A stretch of DNA of 25,426 nt from JBCBSS01 sp039819065 (GTDB lineage: Bacteria; Bacteroidota; Bacteroidia; Cytophagales; Cyclobacteriaceae): positions 1 to 25,426 of the forward strand of contig JBCBSS010000117.1 of NCBI GenBank assembly GCA_039819065.1, written 5' to 3'. Under the pieces are notes generated by a model, which was given only the letters and a program-made list of their open reading frames with translations, had not been told where the DNA came from and did no database searches. Of the stretch, positions 15,425 through 23,057 are shown piece by piece. The position numbers and the translations under genes are program-made. Each line of letters opens with the position of its first letter. The stretch's first letter is position 1.

Positions 15425-16150
15425 ATGGAAACAAAAACAGCGACAACAGTACTGCACAAAGCAGATACAAGAGGACATGCCAATCACGGGTGGTTAAACT
15501 CTTACCATACATTCAGTTTTGCCAATTATTATAATCCTGAGCGCATCAATTTCGGTATGCTAAGAGTGCTCAACGATGACACCGTAGCACCGGCGCAAGG
15601 CTTTGGCACCCATCCACATGACAACATGGAGATCATTTCCATACCATTAAGTGGTGACCTGGAGCATAAAGATAGTATGGGAACTACCGCAGTGATCAAG
15701 GAGGGTGAGATACAGGTAATGAGTGCAGGTACGGGTGTATTCCACAGTGAATACAATGCCAATAATGATAAAGAAGTAAAGTTCCTTCAGATATGGATGT
15801 TTCCCAATCAGAAAAACGTCACTCCTCGCTACGATCAAATCCAGATCAGTGAACTGCTAGAGCAAAATACTTTCTCTCAGATTCTATCACCTAATGAGAA
15901 CGATCAGGGAGTGTGGGTAAACCAGGACGCCTGGTTCCATATTGGACATTTTGACTCAGATACAACCACTCAATACAACTTGAAGAAAGAAGGTAATGGT
16001 ATCTACGCTTTCATCCTTGAAGGTGAAGCCGAGGTAGCAGGACAATCACTGCAAAAGCGAGATGGTTTCGGTATCTGGGATACGGATGCTATTACCGTCA
16101 AAGCAAAAGAAGGCGCCAGGATTCTGCTCATGGAAGTACCAATGAACTAA
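15425..16150 (+). CDS. Pirin family protein
   Basis: A 241-residue bicupin of the pirin family. The N-terminal cupin keeps the metal-site pattern: H63 and H65 in GTHPHDNMEII, and H107 and E109 in GVFHSEYN, equivalent to the three His and one Glu that hold iron in human pirin. Bacterial pirins include quercetin dioxygenases and redox-sensing regulators; both functions are compatible with this sequence. The C-terminal cupin (FILEGEAEVAG) has no obvious metal site. No signal peptide, so cytoplasmic. It is the first gene of the rightward cluster controlled, as inferred, by the divergent sigma-54 activator, and is followed 35 bases later by the isochorismatase-like gene. Confidence 0.93.
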   Translation: METKTATTVLHKADTRGHANHGWLNSYHTFSFANYYNPERINFGMLRVLNDDTVAPAQGFGTHPHDNMEIISIPLSGDLEHKDSMGTTAVIKEGEIQVMSAGTGVFHSEYNANNDKEVKFLQIWMFPNQKNVTPRYDQIQISELLEQNTFSQILSPNENDQGVWVNQDAWFHIGHFDSDTTTQYNLKKEGNGIYAFILEGEAEVAGQSLQKRDGFGIWDTDAITVKAKEGARILLMEVPMN

Positions 16151-16185
16151 TAAATCAATCAATTAAAGCTCAAATCAAACATAAA

Positions 16186-16938
16186 ATGAAAAAGCAAATT
16201 TTAACGCTAGCAATGGTAATGATGGTATCATTTGCCTTTGCACAATGGAAACAATATAACCCAAACCCTAATAATGATCCGGCTAATGCCTCCAAAGAGC
16301 TATTGAACCCCACCAATCACGCGCTATTGTTGATTGATCATCAAAGCCAAATGGCTTTCGCGGTAGAATCACAGCCGATTGAAGAATTGAGGAATAATCT
16401 AGGCTTGCTTTCCGCATCGGCCAGCCTATACGAGGTACCTACAGTGGTAACAACCGTAGCTGAGAAGTCTTTCTCCGGCCCTGTATTCCCTGAAATCCGC
16501 GAATACTTTGGCGAAGACTATATAGACAGATCGACCATGAACTCCTGGGAAGATAAGCGAGTGGTAAAAGCCATCAACGATCTCCAAAAACCCAAGTTGG
16601 TTATCGCAGGATTATGGACAGAAGTATGTACGCTTTCAGCCGCACTATCTGCCCTAGAAGATGGATACGATGTATATGTAGTGGCTGATGCCAGTGGAGG
16701 CACATCTCAGGAAGCGCACGACATGGCCATGACACGCATGATTCAGGCTGGTGTCAAACCAATCACTTCTCTTCAATACTTATTAGAAATACACAGAGAC
16801 TGGGCTAGAAGTGATGTCTACAACGAGGTGGTAAAAATCTCTAAAAAATATGGTGGGGCTTATGGGCTAGGTATCGACTACATCAAAACAATGAGCAAGT
16901 GGATGACCGGCAAAGAAGCGAGCGAATCTGGTAAATAA
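16186..16938 (+). CDS. Exported isochorismatase-fold cysteine hydrolase
   Basis: A 250-residue isochorismatase-like hydrolase with a clear signal peptide (about 1-19, ending AFAQ), so it should act in the periplasm. The catalytic triad is present: D51 in LLIDHQSQ, K94 in TVAEKS, and C148 in GLWTEVCTLSAAL, with the usual ASGGTSQEAHDMA segment after it. Family members hydrolyse amides, ureides or vinyl ethers (nicotinamidase, N-carbamoyl amidase, isochorismatase); which applies here is unknown. An exported member is less usual than the common cytoplasmic ones. The C-terminal 40 residues (after HRDWARSDVY) extend beyond the fold. The gene lies 35 bases after pirin, probably in the same transcript. 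Confidence 0.9.
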   Translation: MKKQILTLAMVMMVSFAFAQWKQYNPNPNNDPANASKELLNPTNHALLLIDHQSQMAFAVESQPIEELRNNLGLLSASASLYEVPTVVTTVAEKSFSGPVFPEIREYFGEDYIDRSTMNSWEDKRVVKAINDLQKPKLVIAGLWTEVCTLSAALSALEDGYDVYVVADASGGTSQEAHDMAMTRMIQAGVKPITSLQYLLEIHRDWARSDVYNEVVKISKKYGGAYGLGIDYIKTMSKWMTGKEASESGK

Positions 16939-17243
16939 ATACCGTTCATCAAAGGTCGGGAGGCGGGTCTTTAGAATTAGCTCCAGCCTTCCTCCTACTC
17001 TCACAACAATTCAGTCTTAACGACTCATAACAAAACCCATGAATATGAAAGCTCAATATGCTTCACCGTAACTTCTGTAGCAATGATCGCTACTGGAAAT
17101 GTAAATGCAAGTAGAAAATACTGCCATCTCAATCCAGCATTACCAGTACCTATTCCTTCATGGTCGCCGACGAAATGCTTCGGTGTATTTCAAAATCAGC
17201 TATTGAAACAGTACAAATGTTAAACCAATTAAATCACTGACAA
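16939..17243. other. 305-base gap with possible coding fossil
   Basis: No intact gene. A short ORF-like start at 17041 (MKAQYA) hits a stop at once. The frame ending in the TGA at about 17238-17240 is open back to about 17112 and reads STYSFMVADEMLRC, then SAIETVQMLNQLNH. This may be the remains of a small gene, but no family is recognised. No good promoter or terminator was seen. Confidence 0.3.
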
Positions 17244-19070
17244 ATGAAAAATTTTGATCCAAAACGACGAGGTTTCCTGAAGGGGTCATTGGCCGTAGGT
17301 GCTACCGGAATTGCTTTGTCGTCGCCTATTGGAAGATTATTAGCCCAACAATCTGGTGATGCGGATATGGTAGTTCGCAATGCCAAGATATCAACTATGG
17401 ATGCCAGTATTCCTTCGGCAGAAGCATTTGCTATTAAGGATGGGGTGTACTACCGGGTAGGTTCTAATAGTGCTGTTGCCGATCTGATCGGTTCAAAAAC
17501 CAAAGTGATAGATGCCAAAGGTCATCGCGTGATCCCCGGTCTTCACGATTCTCATACGCATGGCATTCGTGAAGGCCTTCATTATGCTATGGAACTTCGT
17601 TGGGATTGGGTTGATTCTATTGAAGAAGCACTGGCCATGCTCGCCGAAGAGGTAAAACACACACCAAAAGGTCAGTGGATAAGAGTAGTTGGAGGTTTCT
17701 CATGGGAGCAATTCCGCGAAAAGAGAATGCCTACATTGGAAGAGATCAATAAGATAGCGCCTGACCATCCAGTATACATTTTCTATCTCTATGCTTATGG
17801 CATGCTCAACAAAAAGGCCGTTGAAGTACTGAACTATAATAATGAGCCCATAGACCTTTATCATAAGGGACGCATAGAAAAGGATAAGAGAGGAAGAGCA
17901 ACAGGTATTATTACCGCAGCTCCGTCCGGGTTGATTATGTATAAAACGCTGACCAAACTTCCTAAGAAATCCAGACAACAACAGGTACTTGGCACACGGC
18001 ATTTTATGAACGAAATGAATGTGCTTGGGCTTACTTCCATTTCAGATGCCGGTGGTGGTGGTATGCAATATCCGGATGCCTATGATGTCATCTATGATGT
18101 GCATAAGCGAGGGTTGTCAACTGTGAGGGTAGGCATCCATACTTTTCCTCAAGTGGGGGGTCGTGAGTATGATGATTATAAAAGATGGATCGGCATGGTA
18201 AAGCCAGGTGATGGAGATGACATGCTGCGGTTTATAGGTGGCGGTGAAAATATCTGCTGGGCCGCTTATGATTATGAGATTTTTGCTCAAGAGCGCCCCA
18301 ACCTCGACGCTGATGTGCGTGATAAAGCAATGCCCATTTATAAGCTGCTCGCCGAGAATAACTGGCCGTGGCGTCAACATATCACTTATAATGAGTCTGC
18401 AGAGATTCTACTTGATATGTACGAAGAAGTAGCCAAAGCAGGAAATGGCAAGTTACCTGAAGGTACAATCATCGACCATGGAGAAACATTCTCAGATAAA
18501 ACGTTAGAACGCATTGCTCAACTGGGAATGGGTATTGCCGTTCAGAATAGAATTTGTTACCAAGCCGAAGATTTCGTGGCGCGCTATGGAGCCGCCAAGC
18601 TTGCACAAACACCTCCGGTCAAGAAAATGCTTAAAATGGGCATCCCTGTTGGCGGAGGAACGGATGCTACCCGCGTAAGTTCCTATAACCCCTGGTATTC
18701 TATCTACTGGCTAGCCACTGGAAAGTCGCGCGGGGGAAGACAAATGTACGGCGACGATAATATCCTCACACGAGACGAAGCGCTACAGCTTTGGACAACT
18801 GGTTCTTCATGGTTTACAGGTGACGTTGGAAAAAAAGGTGCTATCCAAAGAGGTCAGTTAGCCGATTTTTCAATTCTGAACCAGGACTTTATGACCATCC
18901 CTGATGCGCTCATTCCCAGAACGCACTCAAAACTCACTGCGGTGGGTGGAAAGGTTGTTCATGCCTACGATACGTTTAAGAAATTCGCTCCTAAGGCGTT
19001 ACCAGAGGTTTCTCCTGACTGGTCACCGCTATACCGTACGGGTGATTTTAGAAAGTTGTACTTGAGCTAA
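17244..19070 (+). CDS. Tat-exported YtcJ-like amidohydrolase
   Basis: A 608-residue metal-dependent hydrolase of the amidohydrolase superfamily (Amidohydro_3/YtcJ-like). The N-terminus has a twin-arginine signal: KRRGFLKG (R8, R9) then a hydrophobic stretch and cleavage near LLAQQ (about 35), so it is folded with its metal before export. The HxH metal motif is in HDSHTHG (H104, H106); later ligands are probably in IIDHGE and the GGGTDATR aspartate. Residues 40-97 and the last 80 form the beta-sandwich typical of the superfamily. Substrates in this group include formamides, cyclic amides and aryl carbamate-like compounds; the one here is unknown. It is the third gene of the rightward cluster, 305 bases after the hydrolase gene. 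Confidence 0.92.
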   Translation: MKNFDPKRRGFLKGSLAVGATGIALSSPIGRLLAQQSGDADMVVRNAKISTMDASIPSAEAFAIKDGVYYRVGSNSAVADLIGSKTKVIDAKGHRVIPGLHDSHTHGIREGLHYAMELRWDWVDSIEEALAMLAEEVKHTPKGQWIRVVGGFSWEQFREKRMPTLEEINKIAPDHPVYIFYLYAYGMLNKKAVEVLNYNNEPIDLYHKGRIEKDKRGRATGIITAAPSGLIMYKTLTKLPKKSRQQQVLGTRHFMNEMNVLGLTSISDAGGGGMQYPDAYDVIYDVHKRGLSTVRVGIHTFPQVGGREYDDYKRWIGMVKPGDGDDMLRFIGGGENICWAAYDYEIFAQERPNLDADVRDKAMPIYKLLAENNWPWRQHITYNESAEILLDMYEEVAKAGNGKLPEGTIIDHGETFSDKTLERIAQLGMGIAVQNRICYQAEDFVARYGAAKLAQTPPVKKMLKMGIPVGGGTDATRVSSYNPWYSIYWLATGKSRGGRQMYGDDNILTRDEALQLWTTGSSWFTGDVGKKGAIQRGQLADFSILNQDFMTIPDALIPRTHSKLTAVGGKVVHAYDTFKKFAPKALPEVSPDWSPLYRTGDFRKLYLS

Positions 19071-19085
19071 ATACTGAGGGCTATA

Positions 19086-19216
19086 GAGGCTGTCTCAAAA
19101 GCTGTCTTTTCGACCATCGGGAGAAATCTTACTCGATTCAAAGTGTTGATTATAAGCAGAGTAAGATTTCTCATTGCATTCGAAATGACATTAAAACGGG
19201 CTTTTGAGACCGCCTC
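19086..19216. repeat. Palindromic repeat element, full copy, opposite orientation
   Basis: Terminal inverted repeats of 17 bases with one mismatch: GAGGCTGTCTCAAAAGC (19086-19102) and its inverse (19200-19216). The inner palindrome GAGAAATCTTACTC and GAGTAAGATTTCTC and the arms TGTCTTTTCGA and ATTAAAACGGG match the copy at 8652-8791, but the asymmetrical arms are exchanged, so it lies in opposite orientation. It fills much of the gap between the amidohydrolase and YceI genes and may separate two transcripts. Confidence 0.85.
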
Positions 19217-19336
19217 GCCCTTTATATCAGCCAAATTCTTTAACAGAAAATAAGATAAACAGGTGCCTTACACTACCTGCCTTGAACAGCGTATGTCAGG
19301 ACCTCTCTCCCATTGACTAAATAAATCAATTCAAAG

Positions 19337-19353
19337 GCCGGAGTAGATCCGGC
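19337..19353 (+). promoter_or_regulatory. Short GC-rich dyad in the YceI leader
   Basis: GCCGG, a seven-base spacer, then CCGGC, ending 23 bases before the YceI start codon. It could be an operator or an mRNA leader hairpin. No family can be assigned. Confidence 0.3.
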
Positions 19354-19376
19354 AACAAAAACTAAAAACAAATAAA

Positions 19377-19919
19377 ATGGAAACAGTAGTAGCAACAAAA
19401 ACATGGGCAATAGACCCATCGCACTCAGAAGTTCACTTCAAAGTGAAACACATGATGGTATCAACAGTGACAGGCGCATTTGATGAATTTGGCGGAACGG
19501 CCACATCGCAAGGTGATGATTTTGAAAATGCAACGGTGTCATTCTTCGCTAAAACAGGAAGCATCAATACCAAAAGCAACGACAGAGATAATCACTTAAA
19601 ATCAGACGATTTCTTCAATGCTGAAGAATACCCGGAGTTGACATTCAAATCAAAGTCTTTGGCTAGAAAGGGTGATGATGAATTTGAAATGTTGGGCGAT
19701 CTGACAATTCGCGATGTGACAAAAGAAGTCACGCTAAAAGTAATTCATGAAGGTACCGCGGTAGATCCTTACGGTCAAAACAAAGCAGGTTTTGAAATCA
19801 CTGGTAAAATCAATCGCAAGGATTTCAACCTTAAATGGAGTGCAGTGACTGAGGCAGGCAGCATCGTGGTGAGTGATGAGGTACGCCTTTCACTTAACAT
19901 CCAGTTGGTAGAAAAATGA
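19377..19919 (+). CDS. YceI family lipocalin-like protein
   Basis: A 180-residue YceI-domain protein. It begins TWAIDPSHSEVHFKVKHMMVSTVTGAFDEFGG and has KSDDFFNAEEYPELTFKS, VTLKVIHEG and INRKDFNLKW, all family hallmarks. YceI proteins are beta-barrels that bind isoprenoid (quinone-like) lipids. Many are periplasmic, but this one shows no signal peptide, so it is predicted to be cytoplasmic. Its stop codon overlaps the DoxX start (ATGA at 19916-19919), so the two are translationally coupled. It starts the YceI-DoxX-DUF606-tyrosinase-SCO unit. Confidence 0.95.
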   Translation: METVVATKTWAIDPSHSEVHFKVKHMMVSTVTGAFDEFGGTATSQGDDFENATVSFFAKTGSINTKSNDRDNHLKSDDFFNAEEYPELTFKSKSLARKGDDEFEMLGDLTIRDVTKEVTLKVIHEGTAVDPYGQNKAGFEITGKINRKDFNLKWSAVTEAGSIVVSDEVRLSLNIQLVEK

Positions 19920-20353
19920 TGAAGGCAATCAAGCAAGTGCTACCGGCAGGTTTTCCTAGTGAGAACAGAATGAGTATAACCATGCTCATTTTCAGAGTGC
20001 TGGTAGCATTTGCTATGATCAGAACGCACGGCATCAAGAAGATTACTGACATAGACGGTGAGATAGCCAACATTCCTGATCCATTTGGCTTTGGCGGTGA
20101 GTTCACGGCTTTCATGGCCATATTCACCAATATCGTTTTGACGGTTTTCATAGCACTTGGATTTTTTACGCGACTATCGGCACTTGGCATATTGTCAGTG
20201 ACACTTAGCGGTTTGTTTTTGGTGCACTGGGGAGACCCATGGCCAATCAAGGATATTCCTTTGATGTACTCACTATCATACTTTCTGATTCTTCTTATGG
20301 GACCGGGTAAATACTCAATTGATCAATTCATTTCTAAAAGATTAAGTAGATGA
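19916..20353 (+). CDS. DoxX family membrane protein
   Basis: A 145-residue membrane protein with four predicted helices (about 22-40, 63-82, 85-105, 112-130) and the family's features: an early helix with R and H (FAMIRTHGIKKI), PFGFGGEFTAFMAIFTNIVLTVFIALGFFTRLSALGIL and HWGDPWPIKDIPLMY before the last helix. DoxX-like proteins are small inner-membrane subunits linked to quinol oxidation and redox stress; exact function here is not known. It overlaps YceI by four bases and the DUF606 gene by four bases (ATGA at 20350-20353), so three proteins are made from one coupled message. A YceI-DoxX pairing fits quinone-related membrane redox work. Confidence 0.9.
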   Translation: MMKAIKQVLPAGFPSENRMSITMLIFRVLVAFAMIRTHGIKKITDIDGEIANIPDPFGFGGEFTAFMAIFTNIVLTVFIALGFFTRLSALGILSVTLSGLFLVHWGDPWPIKDIPLMYSLSYFLILLMGPGKYSIDQFISKRLSR

Positions 20354-20796
20354 AGTCATTGACTTTTATTGTGCTCGCCATTACTGCAGGAGCAGTACTT
20401 CCGATACAAGCCGCATTAAATGGCAAAATGGGCAAAGCAGTAGGAGATCCTGTTTATGCCGCTTTCATCTCATTCGTAGTAGGTTCTCTAGGTCTTTTCG
20501 CATATCTGTTGGCTACAAAAACTGATTTATCTACGCTTTCTCAAGCTAAGTCGGTGGGATGGTCAGTATGGACTGCGGGAATTCTAGGAGGCTTCTATGT
20601 AGCGTGTGTGATCATTCTGGCACCCAAGCTTGGCGTAGCATTAACCTTCGGGTTAGTTGTCACCGGACAACTTGGCATCTCATTATTTATCGACAACTAT
20701 GGATTATTAGGAATACCTGTCCACAGTATCAGTTGGCAAAGAATAGCAGGTATTCTACTGATCATAGGAGGCGTGGTGCTGATAAGAAAATTTTAA
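20350..20796 (+). CDS. DUF606/YdcZ-type small drug/metabolite transporter
   Basis: A 148-residue half-size DMT protein with five helices, containing IQAALNGKMG after helix one and APKLGVALTFGLVVTGQLGISL, the same signatures as the paralogue at 10056-10502 and of identical length. It should form a dimeric inner-membrane transporter. It starts within the DoxX stop codon and ends 65 bases before the tyrosinase gene, in the same direction. In both operons this transporter travels with redox enzymes, so moving a quinone-like or phenolic metabolite is a reasonable but unproven idea. Confidence 0.9.
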   Translation: MKSLTFIVLAITAGAVLPIQAALNGKMGKAVGDPVYAAFISFVVGSLGLFAYLLATKTDLSTLSQAKSVGWSVWTAGILGGFYVACVIILAPKLGVALTFGLVVTGQLGISLFIDNYGLLGIPVHSISWQRIAGILLIIGGVVLIRKF

Positions 20797-20861
20797 ACAC
20801 GCTAATGGCTCTTCAAATCGTAGTAGCCGCGCATTGATATCAACCAACAAAACTTCAAACC

Positions 20862-22256
20862 ATGGATAAAACAAAAGACTCCAGAAGAGAATTTATCAAA
20901 AAATCAGGGTTTTCAACACTTGGGTTAACGGGATTGGCCCTTTTTCCACAAGCCTGTACAACACCGGAATCGGAGGGTGAAACCAAGGCTTCTGTTAATT
21001 CTAATGCAGAAGGAAATCTAGCCATCAGGAAGAACATTGCAGACATTCCTGTTGACGACCCTGAGATCAAGCTATTGAAAGATGCCATAAACATCTTAAA
21101 AAAACGGTCTGAAGTATCGCCATTAGACCCAATGGGTTGGCAAGCGCACGGTATGCTTCACGCTACTTTTTGTGCCACCAGCATATATGCCAACCAGATG
21201 CACTACAACTGGTATGTATGGCCATGGCACAGGTTATACTTATGGTCAATGGAGCAAAAGCTTCAAAAGGCAGTCAATGAACCAAAATTAGCCTTACACT
21301 ATTGGGATTGGACCAAGAAAAATACGATTCCTGATCACTACTGGGGTGATGAGTCAAATCCATTGTTTAATATAACGCGAATGGTATCTGCCACTGACGA
21401 AATCCCTAAAGACTTTATCAATGTCGGGGCTGCATTTCGCGCAAAAGCCTATAAGACCTTCGGTGGTTATCCGGCCATTAGGAAAAGAGGAGAAGCGCAG
21501 TTGGATGGCTTGGCCGAACAGTCTTTTCACAATAATATCCACAATTGGATTGGAGGCCAGATGGCGACCTTTACCGAATCTGGATTTGACCCTATTTTCT
21601 ATGCGCACCATGGCAATTGTGATAGAATCTGGGATGCCTGGAGAAACTATCATCCAGATAACGTACTGCCTGACGATGAGGAATGGCTGGAAAAGAGACT
21701 GTTTGCAACAGATGGAAACGGCAGGCCTATCGATTTTAAAATCAAAGATTTACTAGATGCTGAAAAACTTGGCTACCAGTTTGCCGACCTCGATTTCAAT
21801 CCTACTTTCTGTAACCCTTACGAGGAGGCGGACCTTCCCAAAAGAGAAGTAGGAAGTACTGATTGCATATCGCCATTGAATGTCCAAACTTCACAGACGG
21901 ATGCGATTTACAAGGAGTTTATCAATAAAGATAGAACCCATGTAATTCTTCATTTCGAGCGGGCTCAACTGCCCTATCAACCCTATTGTGCGCGCATATT
22001 CTTCGAATATGATGGGGATGGCAAAAAGCAAAGTAAGTACACTGGCACCTTTACGATTTTACCCATTCTTGATCTGGACTCGGTTTTACTTCAGCAAGGC
22101 GTGCACCTTCAAATAGAGATTGAGAAGGAAATTGCCGATGCTATTCAGGCGGGGAAAGACGTACAAGTGGTTTTTCAACCTGTACCACTTCCCAATCGAG
22201 ATATTCCGGATGAGATACTCAAGTTAGAAAACATCTCTTTGAAGTTGGAAGCATGA
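20862..22256 (+). CDS. Tat-type exported tyrosinase / polyphenol oxidase
   Basis: A 464-residue type-3 copper enzyme. The N-terminus has a twin-arginine motif (SRREFIKK, R8-R9) followed by a hydrophobic stretch and a lipobox-like LFPQAC (Cys32), so a Tat-exported lipoprotein is likely. Copper A ligands: H100 (LHATFC), H114 (MHYNW) and H123 (WPWHRLYLWSME). C104 is placed four residues after the first His, as in plant catechol oxidases where it forms a thioether with the second His. Copper B ligands: H223 and H227 in FHNNIHNW, and the His pair H249/H250 in FYAHHGNCDRIWDAW. E219 and N224 flank H223. The C-terminal 130 residues (TGTFTILPIL and around) resemble the shielding domain of plant enzymes. 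It oxidises phenols to o-quinones. It overlaps the SCO gene by four bases. Confidence 0.93.
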   Translation: MDKTKDSRREFIKKSGFSTLGLTGLALFPQACTTPESEGETKASVNSNAEGNLAIRKNIADIPVDDPEIKLLKDAINILKKRSEVSPLDPMGWQAHGMLHATFCATSIYANQMHYNWYVWPWHRLYLWSMEQKLQKAVNEPKLALHYWDWTKKNTIPDHYWGDESNPLFNITRMVSATDEIPKDFINVGAAFRAKAYKTFGGYPAIRKRGEAQLDGLAEQSFHNNIHNWIGGQMATFTESGFDPIFYAHHGNCDRIWDAWRNYHPDNVLPDDEEWLEKRLFATDGNGRPIDFKIKDLLDAEKLGYQFADLDFNPTFCNPYEEADLPKREVGSTDCISPLNVQTSQTDAIYKEFINKDRTHVILHFERAQLPYQPYCARIFFEYDGDGKKQSKYTGTFTILPILDLDSVLLQQGVHLQIEIEKEIADAIQAGKDVQVVFQPVPLPNRDIPDEILKLENISLKLEA

Positions 22257-22873
22257 GAAGCTTTTACTTCGTGTCGCTACTCTTGATAGCGTCTCTTTTG
22301 GCTTGCGAAAATCGCACGGGCGATGCTCTACCAATTTTAGGAGAGACAACGGTCGATGAGAAAACAGGAAACGTTGTCTACTATCAGGCTCCTGCTTTTT
22401 CATTCACCGATCAGTTGAACCAGACTATCTCTAATGCAGACTTTGATGGCAAAGTATATGTGGTGGACTTCTTCTTTACCAGTTGTCCCACCATCTGCCC
22501 AAAGATGACGAATCATCTCAAACGGGTGCAAGATCATTTTGAGGATGAAAAAGGAGTCGGCATTATTTCTTACTCGATAGACCCCGAACATGATACACCT
22601 GAGCGGCTTTCCGCCTATGCGGATCACTATGGGATAGATCAAGCCAAATGGTCCCTATTGACCGGAGCGGATACAGAAATTTTTGAGATAGCGAAGGACT
22701 ATAAAGTAATGGCATTTGATGATGGTACGCAGCATCAACCTAGTCTTATTCATGATGGCACTTTCGTGCTGGTGGATGATAAAAGAAGGATCCGAGGCTA
22801 TTACAATGGGTTGGACGATACGGAAGTCACCAGACTCATTAGTGATATTGAATGGCTTTTGGAATCGATATGA
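22253..22873 (+). CDS. SCO family copper chaperone lipoprotein
   Basis: A 206-residue SCO1/SenC protein. The signal peptide ends with the lipobox LLAC (Cys18), placing it as a lipoprotein on the periplasmic side. The thioredoxin fold carries the copper-binding CxxxC in FFFTSCPTICPKM (C78, C82) and the distal H167 in PSLIHDGTF, so all three copper ligands are present. SCO proteins deliver copper to the CuA site of cytochrome oxidase, but here the start codon overlaps the stop of the tyrosinase (ATGA, 22253-22256) and no oxidase gene is near. Copper delivery to the exported tyrosinase is the simplest reading. It is the last gene of the coupled unit. Confidence 0.95.
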   Translation: MRSFYFVSLLLIASLLACENRTGDALPILGETTVDEKTGNVVYYQAPAFSFTDQLNQTISNADFDGKVYVVDFFFTSCPTICPKMTNHLKRVQDHFEDEKGVGIISYSIDPEHDTPERLSAYADHYGIDQAKWSLLTGADTEIFEIAKDYKVMAFDDGTQHQPSLIHDGTFVLVDDKRRIRGYYNGLDDTEVTRLISDIEWLLESI

Positions 22874-22944
22874 CAAGCAGGTGCGGTTTCCAAAGCCATC
22901 CTGAACGCCATCGCGAATGCAAACTGCCTTTGCCATTAAGCAGG

Positions 22945-23012
22945 TAAGAAATCTTCCTAGTTCAATGGTGCATTAAATCGAGTAAGATTTCTCGCTGCGC
23001 TCGAAATGACAG
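22945..23012. repeat. Core-only copy of the palindromic repeat
   Basis: GTAAGAAATCTT and, after a spacer, CGAGTAAGATTTCTC and GCTCGAAATGACAG repeat the inner part of the elements at 8652 and 19086, without the terminal TGTCTCAAAAGC ends. It occupies the middle of the 184-base gap between the SCO and porin genes. No other signal was seen in that gap. Confidence 0.6.
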
Positions 23013-23057
23013 CCCTTAAAGGTGGTCCAAGTGGAAAATTTAAAATATTAAACTCAG

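Noticed and set aside
17161..17183. Second sigma-54 promoter before the amidohydrolase (GG...GC)
   Set aside because: The GG to GC spacing is 13 bases instead of 10 and the flanking bases do not match.
22253..22873. SCO gene as part of a cytochrome oxidase locus
   Set aside because: No oxidase or haem-copper assembly gene is present in the window; the only copper enzyme is the overlapping tyrosinase.
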